DNA from: Candidatus Melainabacteria bacterium
GTDB taxonomy: Bacteria; Cyanobacteriota; Vampirovibrionia; Obscuribacterales; Obscuribacteraceae
Assembly (NCBI GenBank): GCA_016212515.1
Contig: JACRFZ010000043.1
Span: forward strand, 46,043-110,042
DNA length: 64,000 bases
Direction: 5' to 3'
Shown piece by piece: positions 9,108 through 17,685 of this stretch; the stretch's first letter is position 1, and every line of letters starts with the position of its first letter. The position numbers and the translations under genes were made by a program. A model generated the notes under the pieces. The model was not told the origin of the DNA and did not search any database. It was given only the letters and a program-made list of their open reading frames with translations.

Positions 9108-10550
9108 TTGTTCTCGCCTCGTGGTTCCGACCGGAGTCGTCCACTGTCCAAAGCCAGCAAGATAGGACTGTTAGACCAGTTAGGTCTGATTTTGAAGAAG
9201 GAGTTGCTGCACTCCTTCCGAGATCGCGATGTCTTCCTTTATACGGTCCTGATTCCCTGCCTGGTCTATCCGTTCCTGTCCTTCGTGGGTGTGGAGTTTA
9301 CCCTTCTCACTCAGAGCGCCGATAAAGATAAGCCCCTCCAGGTCGCTTACATAGAACGAGAGCCTGTATCTCAGGCAGACGCCGAGACGGCAAAAGCCTA
9401 TGATTTCTTGCAGCGGGCCGTTAAGGCCGGTAAGAACAAAGTCGAATTGCAGCCAATGACGAGAGAGAAAGCCATGGCGGCCCTCTACCGGCAGGATGTC
9501 AGCCTGGTTGTCGGTCCGCCTCTGCCTGCGCCGCCGCCCAAAGCCAAACCTGACCCCTCTGCCTCTGCCGCAGCCGCCGGTGAGGCTACTTCGTCGCAGG
9601 GGCAGCATCTGACGGCCTATGTGGGGCATAGCTTTGACAGCTATTTGAAGACTGAGAAATTGAAGGACGCCCTCGATAGCTTTCAGCGGGACGAGCTAAA
9701 GAGGCAGTTCTCCCTCAAGGGCCTCAGTGATACGCGCGGCGCCTATGGTGCAAGAATGGTCAACCTGCACCCGCTCAAGCAGGAGTCCTATTCCCTGCAC
9801 TTTGTCATGCTGCTTGTCTCGGTGATGATGATGGGGGTGGGGGTCTGCTACCCCGCCATCACCGCTACCACCGAAGAGTTTGAACGCAAGACCATTGAGA
9901 GCACCATGCTCTTGCCGGTTTCTCGGGACGCCATAATTTTTGCCAAACTGGTATCGGTTTGCCTTTTCGGTGTTTTCACCGGGGCTGTCAATTTCTTCTC
10001 TATTTTGGCTGTCTTTGCCCTGCTCATTTTCACTGCCAGCCAGGTTCGCACCATAGATATCAATGAACTGAAGAGCTTGCTGACCCCGGTGCAAGTCTTG
10101 CTGGTTTGTTCTTCCTACCTGATAATGGGGCTCTTATTGGCTTCCCTCATGATGGTCGTCACCAGTTTCTGTCGCACGGTGCGCTCGGCTCAGAACTGGG
10201 TCTCCCTTCCCATGCTGATGGTTATGGTGCTGCCGGCCATATCGCTTTTGCCCTCCCTGACCCTGGGCAAGGGCCTGGCCCTGGTACCATTTCTTGGTCT
10301 GGCCCTGACCATCAGGCAGTTCTTCACGGCTCCTACCATTTCTCTTGAACAATATCTGGCCCTGTTTTCCTCCCTTGTCTATGCCGTTTTGTTGACCGGC
10401 ATCGCCGGGCGCCTCATGTTCGAATTCGATGGTGGTTTCGTTCCGCATCTGCAAGCCGGATTGTCCGGGCGAAAGGGCGCTAAGAAGCTGAACTCCCCGC
10501 CGCAATCCTTAGAAGTACCCGCCGATCAGGAGGCTGCCGAAAAGTTATGA
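9108..10550 (+). CDS. ABC-2 type transporter permease (NatB-like), 480 aa
   Basis: One membrane segment near residues 40-65, a large extracytoplasmic loop (about 70-240) that contains a Pro/Ala-rich stretch, then a cluster of five or six membrane segments to about residue 450, the ABC-2/NatB layout. The conserved cytoplasmic piece EEFERKTIESTMLLPVSRDAI is present as EERKR-like motif of export permeases. TTG 9108 with GAGGGG upstream is the start. Its stop overlaps the ATPase start by four bases (ATGA). With the next two genes it makes an exporter with two different permease chains. Substrate unknown; NatAB relatives move sodium, but many homologues do not. Confidence 0.85.
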   Translation: MFSPRGSDRSRPLSKASKIGLLDQLGLILKKELLHSFRDRDVFLYTVLIPCLVYPFLSFVGVEFTLLTQSADKDKPLQVAYIEREPVSQADAETAKAYDFLQRAVKAGKNKVELQPMTREKAMAALYRQDVSLVVGPPLPAPPPKAKPDPSASAAAAGEATSSQGQHLTAYVGHSFDSYLKTEKLKDALDSFQRDELKRQFSLKGLSDTRGAYGARMVNLHPLKQESYSLHFVMLLVSVMMMGVGVCYPAITATTEEFERKTIESTMLLPVSRDAIIFAKLVSVCLFGVFTGAVNFFSILAVFALLIFTASQVRTIDINELKSLLTPVQVLLVCSSYLIMGLLLASLMMVVTSFCRTVRSAQNWVSLPMLMVMVLPAISLLPSLTLGKGLALVPFLGLALTIRQFFTAPTISLEQYLALFSSLVYAVLLTGIAGRLMFEFDGGFVPHLQAGLSGRKGAKKLNSPPQSLEVPADQEAAEKL

Positions 10551-11302
10551 GTTTGCTTGTAAACGGTGTATCTAAGCGCTTCTATGATAAGGCCAGGGGT
10601 GAGTTCTACGGCTGCCGGGAAATAAGCTTCGAGGTCAAGCCCGGCGAAGTATACGGCTTACTTGGACCCAATGGTGCCGGTAAAACTACGACATTGCGGG
10701 TAGTCTCCACCATTTATTCCCCCACCGCCGGTGGTGCCAGCATAAATGGCGTGGATATTGTCAGAGATCCCCAGACCGCTAGAAAAATGTTGGGCTTTCT
10801 CTCTTCCACGTCCGGACTCTATGAGAGGCTCACTGCCAGGGAAATACTTACTTATTTCGGACGGCTTTGCGACATGCCTCAGGACGTATTGAACAAGCGA
10901 ATTGAAAGCTTGATTGATGCTCTGGAGTTTCGCAGTTATGCCGACACAAGAGTAGCTAAACTTTCACAGGGAACCAGGCAGAAAGTTTCCATCGCTCGCT
11001 CTATTATTCATGATCCCTTACTTATGATTCTCGATGAGCCAAGCACCGGTCTTGATGTACTGGCGGCCTATGCCATGCATGAGTTTGTCAGGCAGGAGCG
11101 GGCGGACGGCAAGTGTATTTTGCTTTCTACCCACACCATGAGTGAGGCAGAAAAGCTCTGCGATCGCCTTGGCATTATCAGTGAGGGGCGCCTCCTCGCT
11201 TCCGGCACTATCGAGGAATTGAAAGAGCTGACCGGCAAGTCCAACCTGGAAGAAGTCTTTGTACACCTGGTGCGCAATGCAGCGCAGGCGGCGGCACTGT
11301 GA
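10547..11302 (+). CDS. ABC transporter ATP-binding protein (NatA/CcmA type), 251 aa
   Basis: Complete nucleotide-binding domain: Walker A GPNGAGKTTT near residue 42, signature LSQGTRQKVSIARS (Gln instead of the second Gly-side Ser/Gly is within the family range), Walker B LMILDEPSTGLD, and the switch histidine in LSTHTMSEAE. It powers the export system formed with the flanking permeases. It overlaps the upstream permease by four bases and the downstream one by four bases (GTGA), so all three are translationally coupled. The short C-terminus has no regulatory domain. Confidence 0.93.
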   Translation: MSLLVNGVSKRFYDKARGEFYGCREISFEVKPGEVYGLLGPNGAGKTTTLRVVSTIYSPTAGGASINGVDIVRDPQTARKMLGFLSSTSGLYERLTAREILTYFGRLCDMPQDVLNKRIESLIDALEFRSYADTRVAKLSQGTRQKVSIARSIIHDPLLMILDEPSTGLDVLAAYAMHEFVRQERADGKCILLSTHTMSEAEKLCDRLGIISEGRLLASGTIEELKELTGKSNLEEVFVHLVRNAAQAAAL

Positions 11303-13335
11303 GCGGCAATCCGATCCTTTCTCAGATACTCCTTGTCACAGGCAAGGAGCTTATGGACATGTTGCGCGACTATAAAGCCCTTGTTCCCGGGGTGTTGCTT
11401 GGTCTATTGCTCGGCCCGCTGCTTACTTGTTTCGCACCGCAGATGGTGGTGGGGCAGGTGCAAAAGGCCGCCCAGGAAAATTTGCATGTGGCTCTGGTCG
11501 GCGATGGCGGTCAGCTTTATAAAATGCTCAGGAGCAGTCCCGGCCTTAAGATTGTGCCTCTTTCATTTGAAGCAGCCGGCTCATCCGGCGCTATTAACGA
11601 TTACAGCGAGGAACAGTTACTGAAAGAACTGGAGCAAGAGAAGGTTCAGGTAATAGTGCAAGCTCCCACTGGATTCTCGGCAAGTATTGACGGTTTTGCC
11701 GCCGGAGTGCCGGGACCTGCCGTCAAGCCGGAACTGAAGATTCTCTACACGGGACGCAATCCGGAGAGCAGTTATGCCGGCATTCGCATGCTTTCGGTAT
11801 TGAACAGCAGCAAAGAAAAATTCATGGATGCCCGCATCAAAGTTGCCGGCATAAAGGTGGAAGAGGCACCGGTGCTGGATATGAAAGTGGTCTCGCCTCC
11901 GACGGATGGACTTTTTGCCAGCCCCTTTCTGGCAAGAGTACTGTCCTCCATCCTTGTCTTTGTAGCCTTTATTGGCGCAATTTATCCGGCCATTGATCTG
12001 CTGACGGGTGAACGGGAACGCGGCACCCTGGAACCCCTGGTCATTACTCCCGTTAGTCGTCGTTGTCTCTTTGCCGGTAAGCTGATAAGCGTTACCTGCA
12101 TAAGTTATATGTTCGTCATCGCCAACCTGATTGGCTTCTATGTTTCGCAGTTCTTCCAGCCGCCCTTGCTGGACATCTTGCCTTTCCCGCTGGCTGCTAA
12201 ATTGCCGCTGCTCTGTGCGGTCTGGGCTGCCCTTTTGATGTTGCCTCTCTGCTTGAGTCTGGCTGTTTCCATGCTAGCCCTGGCCGGCATGGCTCGCACG
12301 GTGCAGCAGGCTCAGGGCTATTTCACATCATTGATGTTTGTGGCGATGTTGCCCATGGGGCTTGGCCTCAGCGGTGATGTGCATTTGAATCTGCCACTTT
12401 CGCTGGTGCCCTTTCTGGGCAGTCTCGTGACTATCAACGACATTCTGGAAGCCAGGTATAATCCGGCTCTAATGGCATTATCCGTGGTTGTTTCGCTGCT
12501 TTTTACCGTGCTTCTGGTGTTGGTGGCGGCGCCGACCATGGAGAGGGAAGACCTCATGTTCGGGGTGGAGGAGGCACCGGCGCGCCGGTATGAAGCCGGA
12601 AAGTTTGGACGCGAGCTTTTCTTGCTTTGCTCAGCCGTTTTTCTCTTGATGTTTTACCTCTCCCAGTCCCTCGTAGTTATGCATCATATCTGGGGACTTT
12701 TGCTCACCCAGATACTGGTGGTCTTTGCTCCCGCTTTCATGCTAGTTTATTTCTGGCTCAAGCTGCCGGTTAGAACCGTATTTGGTTTGGAAAAACCTTC
12801 AGGCGGTGTCGTCTCCTGTTTGGGAGCGGCCCTGACGGCGCCCCTTACCTTTGTGGCGGCGCTTGCCATTGCCCATTTGCAGTCGCAGTTTCTTCCCAGC
12901 AGCAAGGCCCTTGAAAAAATGATGGAGCAGATTCTCGGCCTTGGCCATGAGCCGCTCTGGTTGCTTCTTCTAATTGTGGCCCTCAGTCCCGGCATTTGCG
13001 AAGAATTGCTCTTTCGCGGTCTCATTTTCTCTTTGCTGCGAAAGCGCCTCCGGCAAGGGCAATTGATTTTGGCTGTTGGTGCCCTCTTTGGTCTCTTCCA
13101 TATGAGTGTAATGCGCTTCTTACCTACGGCCATTCTGGGTATGTTGCTTACTTTTATACGTCTGCGCAGCCGCTCCATTTATCCCTGCATGTGCCTGCAT
13201 GCTGCTCATAATGGCATGGCTGTGCTGCTTGCTTCCTATGTTAAATCCGATCTGCCCGCTCACTATCTTGTAATTGCTGGTCTTACCGGGCTCTGCGGGC
13301 TTTCTCTCTTTCTCTGGAGCACTCGCAAAACCTAG
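11299..13335 (+). CDS. ABC-2 permease fused to a CPBP intramembrane metalloprotease domain, 678 aa
   Basis: Residues 1-430 are a second ABC-2 permease: one N-terminal membrane segment, a long outer loop, then a membrane cluster containing ERERGTLEPLVITPVSR. Residues 440-678 add six to eight membrane segments carrying the three CPBP (CAAX-type) protease motifs: EELLFRG near residue 568, LFGLFHMS near 598 and LHAAHNG near 633, so the protease looks catalytically intact. Such fusions are known in NatB-like proteins, but their purpose is unclear; processing or modification of an exported peptide or lipid-linked substrate is a reasonable guess. GTG 11299 overlaps the ATPase stop. The operon seems to end here. 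Confidence 0.88.
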   Translation: MSGNPILSQILLVTGKELMDMLRDYKALVPGVLLGLLLGPLLTCFAPQMVVGQVQKAAQENLHVALVGDGGQLYKMLRSSPGLKIVPLSFEAAGSSGAINDYSEEQLLKELEQEKVQVIVQAPTGFSASIDGFAAGVPGPAVKPELKILYTGRNPESSYAGIRMLSVLNSSKEKFMDARIKVAGIKVEEAPVLDMKVVSPPTDGLFASPFLARVLSSILVFVAFIGAIYPAIDLLTGERERGTLEPLVITPVSRRCLFAGKLISVTCISYMFVIANLIGFYVSQFFQPPLLDILPFPLAAKLPLLCAVWAALLMLPLCLSLAVSMLALAGMARTVQQAQGYFTSLMFVAMLPMGLGLSGDVHLNLPLSLVPFLGSLVTINDILEARYNPALMALSVVVSLLFTVLLVLVAAPTMEREDLMFGVEEAPARRYEAGKFGRELFLLCSAVFLLMFYLSQSLVVMHHIWGLLLTQILVVFAPAFMLVYFWLKLPVRTVFGLEKPSGGVVSCLGAALTAPLTFVAALAIAHLQSQFLPSSKALEKMMEQILGLGHEPLWLLLLIVALSPGICEELLFRGLIFSLLRKRLRQGQLILAVGALFGLFHMSVMRFLPTAILGMLLTFIRLRSRSIYPCMCLHAAHNGMAVLLASYVKSDLPAHYLVIAGLTGLCGLSLFLWSTRKT

Positions 13336-13368
13336 CTCCGTCCCTTTGTAAATAAACACTCAGCTTGG

Positions 13369-13396
13369 TTGACAGGAGCGAAGTCCTTGCCATAAT
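13369..13396 (+). promoter_or_regulatory. Sigma-70-type promoter for the proS leader
   Basis: TTGACA (13369-13374) is a perfect -35 box; CATAAT (13391-13396) matches the -10 consensus at five of six places; the spacer is 16 bases. Transcription would begin about base 13402-13404, which coincides with the first ATG of the leader ORF, so the transcript may be leaderless. Confidence 0.7.
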
Positions 13397-13402
13397 AGTG
13401 CC

Positions 13403-13459
13403 ATGATGAATGCTGCAGATAGAAGACCACCAGCCACTCCAGAATCACTTTGGGGCTGA
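13403..13459 (+). CDS. Putative 18-residue leader peptide upstream of proS
   Basis: The ORF ATG ATG ... TGA encodes MMNAADRRPPATPESLWG. Three of 18 codons are proline (all CCA), two of them adjacent, and two AGA arginine codons come just before. The stop codon TGA (13457-13459) lies inside the left arm of a hairpin that competes with the downstream terminator. No Shine-Dalgarno is placed correctly, but the predicted transcription start is at or next to the ATG, so leaderless initiation is possible. The downstream gene is prolyl-tRNA synthetase, which makes a proline-sensing role attractive. This is a prediction from layout; no homologue is known to me. Confidence 0.5.
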   Translation: MMNAADRRPPATPESLWG

Positions 13460-13492
13460 TACCTGACATCAATTAGATTGGTCATGAGCCCC
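13452..13492 (+). promoter_or_regulatory. Candidate antiterminator hairpin in the proS leader
   Basis: GGGGCTGATACC (13452-13463) can pair with GGTCATGAGCCCC (13480-13492): six base pairs, one G-G mismatch, two pairs, one bulged C and three pairs, with a 16-base loop. Its right arm contains the AGCCCC that forms the left arm of the terminator, so the two structures exclude each other. The left arm covers the last two codons and stop of the leader ORF. Confidence 0.55.
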
Positions 13493-13511
13493 GTTAAGGG
13501 GCTTTTGTTTT
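13487..13511 (+). terminator. Intrinsic terminator in the proS leader (attenuator)
   Basis: AGCCCC (13487-13492), a five-base loop, then GGGGCT (13498-13503) followed by a T-rich run (TTTTGTTTTATTT overlapping the stem end). It sits about 22 bases before the proS start and about 85-110 bases after the promoter, so it would stop proS transcription unless the antiterminator forms. It could alternatively end a free small RNA. Confidence 0.75.
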
Positions 13512-13533
13512 ATTTACCGAGAAGGAAAAATTT

Positions 13534-15258
13534 ATGCGCTGGTCCAAGTTGTTTGCTCCCACCCTGAAGGAAGACCCGGCTAATGCCGAGAGTGTAAGCC
13601 ACAGGCTTTTACTGCGGGGTGGTTATATTCGCCCACTGGGTTCCGGCATCTACAGTTTGCTGCCTCTGGCTCAGCGTGTACGCAATAAAGTGATAGATCT
13701 GATTCGCTTCCAATTGGATAATATCGGTGCCCAGGAATTTATATTACCGGCTCTGCATCCGCAGGAAATCTGGGAGCAGAGCGGAAGGCTTGCTGCCATG
13801 GGCGAGATCATGTTTCGACTGAAAGATAGAAAGGGGGCGCCTTATGTTCTGGGTACCACCCACGAGGAAATCTTCACTGGCATTGCCGTCAACGAACTGA
13901 ACAGCTATAAGCAATTGCCCCAAATGTGGTATCAGTTTCAGACCAAGTTTCGCGATGAACCCAGACCGCGCGGCGGGCTTCTGCGTGTGCGGGAGTTCAC
14001 CATGAAAGACTCCTACTCTTTTGATCTTGATCAGGAAGGGCTGGACAAATCTTTCGAATTGCACAGGCAGGCCTACTGCAAAATCTTCTCAGCCCTGCAT
14101 CTGCCATATCTCATGGTGGAGGCCAGCTCCGGTTCCATGGGCGGCAGTCAATCGGTGGAATTTATGCTGGCTTCCAAGAGTGGCGAAGACACCCTGGTTA
14201 CTTGTGCGGCTTGCGGCTACGGCGCCAATTCCGAGAAAGCCTGTGCCGCCATTTCTTACGGCGGCACTATGCCGGCCCGTGTGGATGCGGAGGTTGAGAA
14301 GTTTGCTACCCCCGACATCAAAACTATCAAACAGCTGGAGGAATTTGCCGGCGGTGCTCCTGCCCAGGACCAGATCAAAACTCTTGTTTATGCTGTTGAC
14401 GGTCTGATCAAGGTAGTCTTGATGCGCGGCGACCACGAACTGAATCTGGCCAAGCTCACAGATCTCTTCGGTGCCACGGCCATAAGACCCTGCCAGGATG
14501 AGGAAATTGTTGCCGCTCTTGGTGCGCACCCCGGTTCGCTTGGAGCCGTCGGCGTCACCAGCGAGAATCATCATCTGGTGTCTGAAATTGTGGCCGATGA
14601 AAGCCTGAGAGGTCGTTTCGCCATGGTCACCGGCGCCAATCAAGACGGCTACCACTACCGCAACGTAGACGTGGAGCGTGACATTAAGGTAGACCGCTTT
14701 GCCGATTTGCGAGCTGTGGTGGACGGAGACGCTTGCCTGGCTTGTGGTCAGTCGTTAGCTCTGAGCAAAGGGCTGGAGATAGGCCACATTTTCAAACTGG
14801 GTGTACGCTATTCCGAAACCCTGGGCGCCAGAGTGCTCGATAGCGAAGGGCAGAAGCGAGCCATATTCATGGGTAGCTACGGTATCGGCGTAGAGAGGCT
14901 CATGGCTGCCTGCGTGGAAGCTTTCAGCGACGAGAAGGGTATCGTCTGGCCTGTTCCCATCGCCCCTTACACTGTGGTCATAACCGTTATCGGTGAAGAC
15001 ACTGAGATTGTTGAGAAAGCCGAGAGTCTTTATTATCAATTGCAAGAACACGGTGTGGACGTGCTGCTTGATGACCGCGAAGGTAGCCCTGGGGTCAAGT
15101 TTGCCGAGAGTGAACTTCTGGGTATTCCCTACCGGGTGACCGTGGGCAAGAAACTAAAAGCCGGGCTTTTGGAGTTGACCACCAGAGCCGGGCGCAAACA
15201 GGAGGAGATCTCCGCCGAGGATGCGCACCTGGTGCTTCTCAAGCGCCTCGGGCATTGA
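13534..15258 (+). CDS. proS: Prolyl-tRNA synthetase, bacterial type
   Basis: 574 residues, the normal length for bacterial ProRS, which charges tRNA-Pro in the cytoplasm. Class II motif 2 reads FRDEPRPRGGLLRVREF near residue 140 and motif 3 is GSYGIGVERL near 450. Between them, about residues 225-405, lies the YbaK-like editing insertion that removes mischarged alanine. The anticodon-binding domain is about 470-574, with GVDVLLDDRE. Start ATG 13534 has AAGGA seven bases upstream. It is preceded by the promoter, leader ORF and attenuator described above, suggesting regulation by proline or charged tRNA-Pro supply. It is not tightly linked to the next gene. Confidence 0.97.
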   Translation: MRWSKLFAPTLKEDPANAESVSHRLLLRGGYIRPLGSGIYSLLPLAQRVRNKVIDLIRFQLDNIGAQEFILPALHPQEIWEQSGRLAAMGEIMFRLKDRKGAPYVLGTTHEEIFTGIAVNELNSYKQLPQMWYQFQTKFRDEPRPRGGLLRVREFTMKDSYSFDLDQEGLDKSFELHRQAYCKIFSALHLPYLMVEASSGSMGGSQSVEFMLASKSGEDTLVTCAACGYGANSEKACAAISYGGTMPARVDAEVEKFATPDIKTIKQLEEFAGGAPAQDQIKTLVYAVDGLIKVVLMRGDHELNLAKLTDLFGATAIRPCQDEEIVAALGAHPGSLGAVGVTSENHHLVSEIVADESLRGRFAMVTGANQDGYHYRNVDVERDIKVDRFADLRAVVDGDACLACGQSLALSKGLEIGHIFKLGVRYSETLGARVLDSEGQKRAIFMGSYGIGVERLMAACVEAFSDEKGIVWPVPIAPYTVVITVIGEDTEIVEKAESLYYQLQEHGVDVLLDDREGSPGVKFAESELLGIPYRVTVGKKLKAGLLELTTRAGRKQEEISAEDAHLVLLKRLGH

Positions 15259-15356
15259 AGCTCCCCTCGACTTGTCGACAAGACCTCCTAATTCCCGCTG
15301 TCCAATAGTTGCCTCTCTACCAACTTGAGTGATGTTACTTTGGGCTTGATGAGACT

Positions 15357-16739
15357 ATGGCAAACGATAAATTCCCTTTCGGCGGTGCAGTTAAGACCCT
15401 TGCGGAAGTACAACCTGTACTGAAGAAGCTGGCCGAAAAGTCGCCCCGCTTAGCTGATGCGGCCTTACTGTTTACAGTGCCGGGCTTCCATACCGACTTC
15501 AAGAATGTTCTGGTTCTAACCGGTGATTCAATAATTGAAGGTGATTTCGTTCTTGACTGCAACCAGAAATGGGTGCAGAAGAACCGCATTTGTATGGTTC
15601 TCTCGCTTGGTAATTTGCAAGTAAAGAGAGATATCTTGAACCGGGACGAGCACTTCTGGCCATTGCTTGCCGTGGATGGAGATCTTAGGGCCGTAAATCT
15701 CGTCAAAGGCGGCATGCCGCTTTTGATCTGGGGCAACCTTGAGCTTAGCGGTTATATGGTGCCCGATTATAACGATGGACCGTTTCGTCTTGGTAAAGAT
15801 TTGAGGGCTCTCGGTTATGTGCCGGCCTGTCGCGACAGCAAGGACGGGCGGGGGCATGTTATCGGCGGCCAGGTGCTGGCAAAGGTGCTTGACGCACGGG
15901 AAGGGCTATCCGGCCGAGAACTCAGGAGACTACTCATACCAGGGTCCTTCCAGAAAAGCTGGCTCGACAATGATGCAGTGCTTGCCTTCGGCCATGAAGG
16001 GCGGGATATCTTTCGAGAAGAGCCGCTGCCTGAGGAGCCTCAGCCGCAGCCGGTTGAGATTCTTGCACCTGATGGTGTCGACCCGACTGTTTTGGGTACG
16101 ATTGAGTCTCCCGATCAAGTTTTACCACTTTTGCTAAGGAGAATCAGCGAGAAAATCCACTATGACCCGGACCGCTACTCTTATCCGGAGAGTTTTGCGC
16201 AGTATGTAAAAAGTCACTTTGAATACAACAAGTCTATGAAGGTGCTGACGCTTGCCGGCGGCAGCGTGATTGAGGGCGACTTGCTGCTCGACTTTCAAGA
16301 AGCCTGGGCCATGGAAAATGATATCTCGGCAGTAGTATGCGACGGCGACCTGACTGTGGCGGGCGATGTGCTCAATTCCATGCTGGAGGGAGGCATCCTG
16401 CTCTTTGTCTCAGGCAATTTGCAGGTTGAAAACTTGATCAAGGGTGGCGCCACCGTTATGATCCTGGGTAATGTCCTGGCCGGCGGGCTCGTCATCGGAG
16501 TCTATAACGATGGAGTGCTGCGCATCGGTGGTGATCTGACGGCATCCGCCTATCTGCTACTTGATCATGACGGTTTTGTGCGCGGCAAGATAGAAGCGCG
16601 CAGCCATACCGATGATGACGGTGATTGGTGTGAGCTTCTCATGCCTTACGTCTTTGACGATGAAGAGGACTACCATCCCAACGTCGATAAGATTCGCGCC
16701 TGCCAGAAGACCGGGCGGGCTATTTTTGCTTCCGTCTGA
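15357..16739 (+). CDS. Internally duplicated beta-helix-like hypothetical protein, 460 aa
   Basis: Two homologous halves of about 110-130 residues. Near residues 48-165: LTGDSIIEGDFVLDCNQKW, later VDGDLRAVNLVKGG and IWGNLELSGYM. Near 285-415: LAGGSVIEGDLLLDFQEAW, later CDGDLTVAGDVLNS, VSGNLQVENLIKGG and LGNVLAGGLVIGVYNDG. The repeated turn G-D/N-L-x-V about every 20 residues suggests a parallel beta-helix, as in polymer-forming proteins, but I do not recognise the family. No signal peptide or membrane segment, so likely cytoplasmic. The two halves are joined by a Pro/Glu-rich linker. The gene follows proS after 98 bases, which contain the short palindrome CTTGTCGACAAG of unknown meaning. Confidence 0.8.
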   Translation: MANDKFPFGGAVKTLAEVQPVLKKLAEKSPRLADAALLFTVPGFHTDFKNVLVLTGDSIIEGDFVLDCNQKWVQKNRICMVLSLGNLQVKRDILNRDEHFWPLLAVDGDLRAVNLVKGGMPLLIWGNLELSGYMVPDYNDGPFRLGKDLRALGYVPACRDSKDGRGHVIGGQVLAKVLDAREGLSGRELRRLLIPGSFQKSWLDNDAVLAFGHEGRDIFREEPLPEEPQPQPVEILAPDGVDPTVLGTIESPDQVLPLLLRRISEKIHYDPDRYSYPESFAQYVKSHFEYNKSMKVLTLAGGSVIEGDLLLDFQEAWAMENDISAVVCDGDLTVAGDVLNSMLEGGILLFVSGNLQVENLIKGGATVMILGNVLAGGLVIGVYNDGVLRIGGDLTASAYLLLDHDGFVRGKIEARSHTDDDGDWCELLMPYVFDDEEDYHPNVDKIRACQKTGRAIFASV

Positions 16740-16826
16740 TTCTCTTGCAACTCATCCACTTCTAGTTCACCTCAAGTTCACCCGCTCCTGCTTAAATGGA
16801 GTTATTAGGTGCTAGAGGTTGTTTCC

Positions 16827-17510
16827 ATGTCGCCTTCCAAAAAGTCAGTGCTTGTGCTGGGGGTTGCCGCTCTCGGTCTTGGTATCTACGGTGCCGGCGC
16901 TGCCCTGGCCCACTATGAAGGACCACCTTATGAGGTGCTCAAATCCGACGGCAAGTTCGAATGGCGCCGTTATAAGCCGAGAATTGTTGCTTCCGTAGAC
17001 GTGGAAGGCGAATATCGGCAATCTATGAACAAGGGCTTTGGCATTCTGGCCGGTTACATCTTCGGTAAGAACGTCTCCCGCAGCAAAGTGGCCATGACCA
17101 GTCCGGTGCTTGTGGCCAGTGCTGATTCTCAAGCATCCCTCCAGTCTGAGCGGCAAGCTGAAAAGGAGAAGATTGCCATGACCGCGCCGGTGGTGGTTGA
17201 AAATGAGCCCGGCCGGCAGGCGATGACCATGCGTTTTTTCATGCCAGACCAGTACAGCCTCTCCGATTTGCCTACCCCCGTCGATGAGCGCATCAGGGTG
17301 TCTACCCTGCCGGAGCAGACCTTTGTGGTTGTGCGATTTTCAGGTAGTTGGAAGCAGTCGGAGTTTGATAAGCACGCGGAAGAACTGCAGACCTACGCCG
17401 ATAGAGCCGGGCTGAAAGTTACAGGCAAAGCGGCGTCTGCCTTTTACAATCCACCCTTCACGCCGCCTTTCCTGCGCCGAAATGAAGTGCTTTTGCCAAT
17501 TTCATATTGA
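16827..17510 (+). CDS. SOUL-family heme-binding-like protein, membrane-anchored, 227 aa
   Basis: After an N-terminal hydrophobic segment (about residues 7-28) that is a signal anchor or signal peptide, the sequence has the SOUL/HBP pattern: YEVLKSDGKFEWRRYKP, the repeated phrase VAMTSPV and IAMTAPV, MTMRFFMPDQYSLSDLPTP, and the C-terminal RNEVLLPI. The family binds heme or other tetrapyrroles weakly; bacterial members have no settled role. ATG 16827 has GAGG eight bases upstream and is preferred over the GTG 18 bases earlier. About 87 bases separate it from the previous gene, so separate transcription is possible. Confidence 0.9.
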   Translation: MSPSKKSVLVLGVAALGLGIYGAGAALAHYEGPPYEVLKSDGKFEWRRYKPRIVASVDVEGEYRQSMNKGFGILAGYIFGKNVSRSKVAMTSPVLVASADSQASLQSERQAEKEKIAMTAPVVVENEPGRQAMTMRFFMPDQYSLSDLPTPVDERIRVSTLPEQTFVVVRFSGSWKQSEFDKHAEELQTYADRAGLKVTGKAASAFYNPPFTPPFLRRNEVLLPISY

Positions 17511-17685
17511 GACCACTGAGCCGCATCTCACGCAGCCATACTGTTAAATTCAATAGGTTCTCTCGTAAAACCTTTGTCGCTTGTGGAACTGCTCCCGCAG
17601 AATCGGTGTTTCCGAGGTTGTGCGGGGCTCTGGAAACTGCTCAAATTGTGACAGCTTTCTTCCGGCCGTGAGAGACTGGATTTAT

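Noticed and set aside
13403..13512. T-box riboswitch for proS
   Set aside because: The leader is only about 110 bases and has no T-box, AG-bulge or specifier-loop pattern; a leader ORF explains the layout better.
15271..15282. Perfect 12-bp palindrome CTTGTCGACAAG after proS
   Set aside because: Stem too short with no loop or T run for a terminator; a protein site is possible but there is no further support.
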